Positions 5,407 to 6,731 of a DNA stretch of 6,731 bases are shown here, piece after piece. The stretch is from positions 1 through 6,731 of the forward strand of contig JBBDSU010000042.1 of the NCBI GenBank assembly GCA_040904825.1. The letters are read 5' to 3'. Source of the stretch: JBBDSU01 sp040904825. Lineage in GTDB: Bacteria; Actinomycetota; Nitriliruptoria; Nitriliruptorales; Nitriliruptoraceae. A program made the translations under genes and the position numbers. The notes beneath the pieces are model-generated. The model made no database searches. It saw only the letters and a program-made list of their open reading frames with translations, and was not told the origin of the DNA. Position 1 is the stretch's first letter. Each line of letters starts with the position of its first letter.

Positions 5407-6380
5407 TCGCCGGCAGGACTCTCGGCGATCCTCGACCGCCACCCAGCGAGCCAATCGGCTGCTGAACGGTAGGTCTCGTCGTCGGCACGGATCCGTTCGT
5501 ATTCATCGAGGCGCCGCGCTCCGGATCGACGATACGAGCCAAGCACCTTTACATCACGCTGCGTGCGCTTGACGGCTGCGAGCGCGTCGCCGACACGTTC
5601 GTCGGCCAGATGGCCTTCCACGTCGAGGAAGAAGCAGTAGTCACCCAACTCCGCTTTCGTCGGCCGCGATTCGATCTTTGTCAGGTTGAGATCACGCTCG
5701 GCAAAGATCTCCAGCAAGCCAAGCAGCGCCCCAGGACGGTTCGTCTCGATAAAAGCCACCAGCGACGTCTTGTCCCAGCCGGTGCGAGCCAACAGTTGCT
5801 TGCCGACAACCACAAACCGAGTCGAGTTGCCTGGACGGTCGGCAACGTCGCGGGCAACGATCTCGAGGCCATAGCGCTCGGCCGCAAGGGGGTTCACGAT
5901 CGCCACGGCGCGCTCGTCCATAGCCGCGACATCTTGGGCGGCCTTCGCCGTCGAAGGCGCCGCAACTCTGGTCGCACCAGGAAGGTTCTTGGCAATCCAA
6001 CGGCCACAGCCAGCCAATGGCACCGGATGTGAATACACCGCCGAGATATCGGCGAGATCGACACCAGGACGTGCCGCAGCGACCAGCGTGATCGGCAAGG
6101 CCACTTCGCCTTGGATGAGAAGGTCGCTGTCGAACGCCAACGCATCGAGGGTGGCCGTCACCGACCCTTCCAGCGTGTTCTCGATCGGCACGACTGCCCG
6201 TTCGACCTCACCGTCGTCCACAGCCCGCAACGCCTCGCCGACATCGCCATACGGGACCAGCAAGTCGGTGTTGTCGCTCCCAAGGACCAGTCTGCTCGCG
6301 GTTTCGGTGAAGGTCCCCGCCGGGCCGAGGTAGCCGAGCAGGTTGCGACCGTTGAGTGTCGGGTCGGGCGCGGACATCAT
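5403..6380 (-). CDS. pheA: Prephenate dehydratase (monofunctional, with ACT domain)
   Basis: This 325-residue cytoplasmic enzyme converts prephenate to phenylpyruvate, the committed step to phenylalanine. The catalytic domain runs from about 14 to 195. Its markers are GYLGPAGTFTE at 16-26, IENTLEGSV at 67-75, SHP at 117-119, STAKAA at 143-148, and NSTRFVVVG at 185-193, which holds the catalytic Thr-Arg-Phe. The regulatory ACT domain spans about 204-283 and includes ESRP at 237-240, the phenylalanine-binding motif, so feedback inhibition by phenylalanine is expected. No chorismate mutase domain is fused. A charged tail of about 40 residues (284-325) follows the ACT domain. The start at 6380 forms ATGA with the stop of the upstream DUF4446 gene. 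A second ATG directly follows, so the start could be one codon later. There is no clear Shine-Dalgarno sequence, so translational coupling is likely. Confidence 0.97.
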   Translation of the reverse strand: MMSAPDPTLNGRNLLGYLGPAGTFTETASRLVLGSDNTDLLVPYGDVGEALRAVDDGEVERAVVPIENTLEGSVTATLDALAFDSDLLIQGEVALPITLVAAARPGVDLADISAVYSHPVPLAGCGRWIAKNLPGATRVAAPSTAKAAQDVAAMDERAVAIVNPLAAERYGLEIVARDVADRPGNSTRFVVVGKQLLARTGWDKTSLVAFIETNRPGALLGLLEIFAERDLNLTKIESRPTKAELGDYCFFLDVEGHLADERVGDALAAVKRTQRDVKVLGSYRRSGARRLDEYERIRADDETYRSAADWLAGWRSRIAESPAGE

Positions 6381-6731
6381 GTCGACCGTCGCTTGCGAGG
6401 AGCCTGCGGCAACGTCATCACCGGCCGACCCTCGATCGCCGAGGTGATCGAGGCGGCTTCTTCGTCCGACAGGGTGTGCTCACTTTTGCCTTCGACAATC
6501 TGCTTGCCATAGCAGCGAGTTTCATGGCGGCCGTTGATCGCCGAGATCACCACGCCGTTGCCGTTGAGATCCAGCAACGCCGCAGAAAACGATTGGCCTC
6601 CCGCTACATCCTCGAAAGCGTCGTACCGCACGAGCCCGACACGCGACAGCATGCTCTGCAAGCCTTCGTGGAGTCGCTCGGCGTTGCTGTGGACGGTGGC
6701 AACATCATCACGGATCGCTGAGATTTCGTCC
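6377..6731 (-). CDS. DUF4446 family protein, C-terminal part (5' end outside window)
   Basis: The frame stays open to the right edge, leaving 117 visible residues. The core VGLVRYDAFEDVAGGQSFSA, followed by ALLDLNGNGVVISAINGR and the later GKSEHTLSDEE segment, identifies the DUF4446 family. Members are small bacterial proteins of unknown function, usually with an N-terminal membrane helix and a short coiled coil; that part would lie beyond the window. The visible start of the fragment (DDVATVHSNAERLHEGLQ) looks like the end of such a helical linker. Its TGA overlaps the pheA ATG as ATGA, which makes it the upstream member of this operon within view. No role in phenylalanine synthesis should be assumed from position alone. 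Confidence 0.88.
   Translation of the reverse strand, partial: DEISAIRDDVATVHSNAERLHEGLQSMLSRVGLVRYDAFEDVAGGQSFSAALLDLNGNGVVISAINGRHETRCYGKQIVEGKSEHTLSDEEAASITSAIEGRPVMTLPQAPRKRRST

Noticed and set aside
1..6731. CRISPR array, insertion sequence, prophage or novel defence system
   Set aside because: There are no spaced direct repeats, transposase or integrase motifs, and all long genes belong to recognised families. The tRNA genes could serve as attachment sites, but no element is present.

Overview
The window is high-GC DNA (roughly 60-65% G+C by eye) with short overlaps between genes, GTG start use and TANNNT-like promoter boxes. The gene set (DUF4446, pheA and serS in one run, a BrkB/YihY membrane protein, and an HAE3-type MMPL transporter beside a TetR regulator) points to an actinobacterium. 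Acidimicrobiia is a guess at low confidence. A run of exactly 100 Ns at 2340-2439 shows that this is a scaffolded draft assembly, possibly a metagenome bin.

Layout, left to right. Positions 1-47 hold the 5' half of a tRNA-Ser(GCU) on the minus strand, cut by the window edge. A 74-bp divergent spacer follows, then a BrkB/YihY-family membrane protein (plus strand, 122-1024). Its stop codon lies inside the 3' end of a minus-strand tRNA-Ser(UGA) (1015-1103). After an 89-bp palindrome-rich gap comes a TetR-family regulator (minus strand, 1193-1882). It is divergent, across 154 bp, from an MMPL/RND-superfamily transporter (plus strand, 2037-4080) that the assembly gap interrupts. The transporter converges on serS (minus strand, 4067-5326) with a 14-bp overlap. 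Read in their own direction, the minus-strand genes from the right edge are DUF4446 (partial), pheA, a 27-codon candidate ORF, and serS. All three junctions are ATGA overlaps, so this looks like one tightly coupled operon.

How the genes work together. The right-hand operon combines the last committed branch of phenylalanine synthesis (prephenate dehydratase) with charging of tRNA-Ser (seryl-tRNA synthetase). Two of that enzyme's tRNA substrates lie within about 5 kb of serS. The TetR/MMPL pair is a typical locally regulated export module; an imperfect palindrome in the shared spacer is the likely operator. BrkB has no clear functional tie to its neighbours.

I do not see an undescribed multi-gene system here. 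The points most worth checking are the candidate small ORF that exactly bridges pheA and serS, the tRNA gene that supplies the brkB stop codon, the reciprocal loss of one Asp/Tyr pair in the transporter's proton-relay motifs, and the size of the assembly gap, which is probably nearer 0.5 kb than 100 bp.
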